A program made the translations under genes and the position numbers. From Bacillota bacterium (GTDB taxonomy: Bacteria; Bacillota_I; Bacilli_A; Acholeplasmatales; Acholeplasmataceae): 7,242 bases of DNA. The notes beneath the pieces were generated by a model. That model searched no databases. It was not told the DNA's origin and saw only the letters and a program-made list of their open reading frames with translations. Below are positions 6,677 through 7,242 of this stretch, in pieces (the first letter of the stretch is position 1; each line of letters opens with the position of its first letter). The stretch is taken from the NCBI GenBank assembly GCA_027620815.1, contig JAQCDH010000038.1:1-7242 (forward strand), in the 5' to 3' direction.

Positions 6677-7000
6677 ATGAAATTAATTATTGCGATTGTA
6701 TCAAGCGATGATGCAAACAAAGTCCAAAAAGCACTTGTCCAAGAACAATTTTTTATTACGAAACTTGCAACTCAAGGTGGTTTTTTAAAAGCTGGAAACG
6801 TTACATTCATGATCGGTGTCAATGATGAGAAAGTCATGAATGTATTAGATATTATCGAAGTGAATTCTAAAAAACGTCAAAAACTCGTTCCAAATACTAT
6901 TGTTAATGAGTTTGGGTCATTCTCTGCCATGCCAATTGAAGTAGAAGTTGGTGGTGCAACTATTTTTGTTTTACCAGTTGATCAATTGGTAAAGGTATAG
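6677..7000 (+). CDS. darA: Cyclic-di-AMP receptor, PII-like (DarA/PstA/YaaQ family)
   Basis: Proteins of this family form PII-like trimers that bind cyclic-di-AMP; their downstream partner is largely unknown. The 107 residues align throughout with the Bacillus YaaQ/DarA pattern (109 residues). The ligand-site segment TKLATQGGFLKAGN lies at residues 28-41, followed by VTFMIGV. The C-terminal signature PIEVEVGGATIFVLPVDQ is near residues 86-103. The loop between them (about 70-85) differs in sequence and is slightly shorter, as is common for PII-type loops. The start is well supported by GGGAGG 6 bases upstream and by the family N terminus MKLIIAIV. Its own promoter overlaps the end of the ribF region, so it can be expressed separately, although readthrough from truB-ribF is possible. 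In Bacillus the gene lies elsewhere (tmk-yaaQ region), so its place between ribF and rpsO is a local rearrangement. Its presence implies c-di-AMP signalling in this organism. Confidence 0.94.
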   Translation: MKLIIAIVSSDDANKVQKALVQEQFFITKLATQGGFLKAGNVTFMIGVNDEKVMNVLDIIEVNSKKRQKLVPNTIVNEFGSFSAMPIEVEVGGATIFVLPVDQLVKV

Positions 7001-7002
7001 TA

Positions 7003-7031
7003 AAAGTTTTATATTGCATTTATAAAATTTT
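7003..7031 (+). repeat. A/T-only inverted repeat around the rpsO -35 region
   Basis: Arms 7003-7013 (AAAGTTTTATA) and 7021-7031 (TATAAAATTTT) pair over 11 positions (one G-T), with the 7-base loop TTGCATT holding the likely -35 of rpsO. It starts two bases after the darA stop. It could be a weak terminator for darA or an operator, but a stem without G-C pairs is a poor terminator and may be chance in A+T-rich DNA. Confidence 0.4.
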
Positions 7032-7041
7032 ATGGTATAAT
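7014..7041 (+). promoter_or_regulatory. Promoter of rpsO
   Basis: TTGCAT (7014-7019), a 16-base spacer and a perfect TATAAT (7036-7041) preceded by TATGG make an extended -10 promoter with a partial -35. The 11-base string TATGGTATAAT is identical to the one in the rnhC promoter. Transcription should start near 7048, leaving a leader of about 60 bases. Confidence 0.8.
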
Positions 7042-7053
7042 CTCATATGTCGA

Positions 7054-7090
7054 CTACAAGGTTTAGGGCTAGATTCCCACACTTTAGTAG
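7054..7090 (+). promoter_or_regulatory. Structured rpsO leader, candidate S15 autoregulatory RNA
   Basis: By hand folding, CUACAAGG (7054-7061) pairs with CUUU-A-GUAG (7082-7090), with A7086 bulged, giving 8 base pairs. Inside, GGG (7066-7068) pairs with CCC (7076-7078) around a 7-base loop. At the inner end of the outer helix lie a G-U pair (7060/7083) and a G-C pair (7061/7082), next to an internal loop. S15 recognises a G-U/G-C motif in 16S rRNA, and rpsO leaders that bind S15 are known in several bacterial groups with different folds. The helix ends 5 bases before the ribosome site AGAGAGG (7096-7102), a good position to block initiation. The structure is seen; the regulation is inferred. 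Confidence 0.6.
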
Positions 7091-7108
7091 AGCGCAGAGA
7101 GGTATAAT

Positions 7109-7242
7109 ATGGCTTTAACAGCTCAAAAAAAGCAGGAAATCATTACTGCTTATCGTCGTGACGATAGTGACACAGGTTCACCTGAGGTACAAATCGCGTT
7201 ATTGACTTTTGAAATCGAGGAATTAAACAGTCATTTAAAAAC
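7109..7242 (+). CDS. rpsO: 30S ribosomal protein S15, 5' part
   Basis: S15 is a primary binding protein of the 30S central domain; it contacts the 16S rRNA junction of helices 20-22 and bridge-forming regions. Forty-four complete codons are visible and the frame runs off the window; the full protein is usually about 89 residues. The N terminus begins MALTAQKKQEIITAYRRDD, and the family signature DTGSPEVQIALLT follows at residues 21-33, with the next helix EIEELNSHLK at 35-44. The start is fixed by AGAGAGG (7096-7102), 6 bases upstream, and by the conserved N terminus. The gene follows its own promoter and structured leader. In Bacillus, rpsO comes after ribC (the RibF homologue) and before pnpA, so pnp may follow beyond the window. 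Confidence 0.97.
   Translation, partial: MALTAQKKQEIITAYRRDDSDTGSPEVQIALLTFEIEELNSHLK

Noticed and set aside
7103..7108. TATAAT directly before the rpsO ATG
   Set aside because: It would start transcription inside the coding region; it is the spacer between AGAGAGG and ATG, and a better promoter lies at 7014-7041.
1..7242. Mobile element, CRISPR array, toxin-antitoxin or defence system, tRNA or rRNA
   Set aside because: Every sizeable stretch is explained by a conserved housekeeping gene or a short promoter or leader. No transposase, repeat-spacer array or tRNA-like fold was seen, so no undescribed multi-gene system is claimed.

Overview
The window is a compact, A+T-rich stretch of bacterial housekeeping chromosome. 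It looks like a low-GC Firmicute relative and most resembles an Acholeplasma-type mollicute. Proteins look Bacillus-like and intergenic gaps are tiny. UGA acts as a stop (truB ends in TGA) while Trp is written TGG, so the Mycoplasma/Spiroplasma code is not in use. The genus is an inference from composition, code and gene order; no database search was possible.

Layout. (1) Positions 1-1279, plus strand: the 3' part of lspA (signal peptidase II) overlaps an RluD/YlyB-type pseudouridine synthase by 8 bases. (2) Positions 1257-2114, minus strand: rnhC (RNase HIII), whose 3' end overlaps the pseudouridine synthase by 23 bases. (3) Positions 2153-4465, plus strand: mutS2, divergent from rnhC across only 38 bases. 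(4) Positions 4485-4882: a small thioredoxin gene with a strong consensus promoter and a 15-bp inverted-repeat terminator. (5) Positions 4881-6640: truB and ribF, coupled through an ATGA overlap. (6) Positions 6642-7000: darA/pstA, a cyclic-di-AMP receptor of the PII-like family. (7) Positions 7014-7242: promoter, structured leader and the first 44 codons of rpsO (ribosomal protein S15). No gene-free gap exceeds about 110 bases.

Function. The genes serve lipoprotein maturation (lspA), RNA modification (rluD-like, truB), RNA:DNA hybrid removal (rnhC), recombination control or ribosome rescue (mutS2), thiol redox (trx), FMN/FAD synthesis (ribF), c-di-AMP sensing (darA) and the ribosome (rpsO). 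Three ancestral Firmicute neighbourhoods seem to be joined and trimmed: lspA-ylyB, rnhC...mutS2...trxA, and truB-ribF-rpsO, the last with darA inserted.

The most interesting signals are regulatory. Promoters repeatedly use an extended -10 element (TGnTATAAT). Two of them, for truB and rnhC, lie so close to the start codon that the mRNAs are predicted to be leaderless. The trx terminator runs into the truB promoter. The rpsO leader folds into a helix carrying a G-U/G-C pair like the S15 binding site. I found no mobile element, CRISPR array, tRNA, rRNA or exotic multi-gene system.
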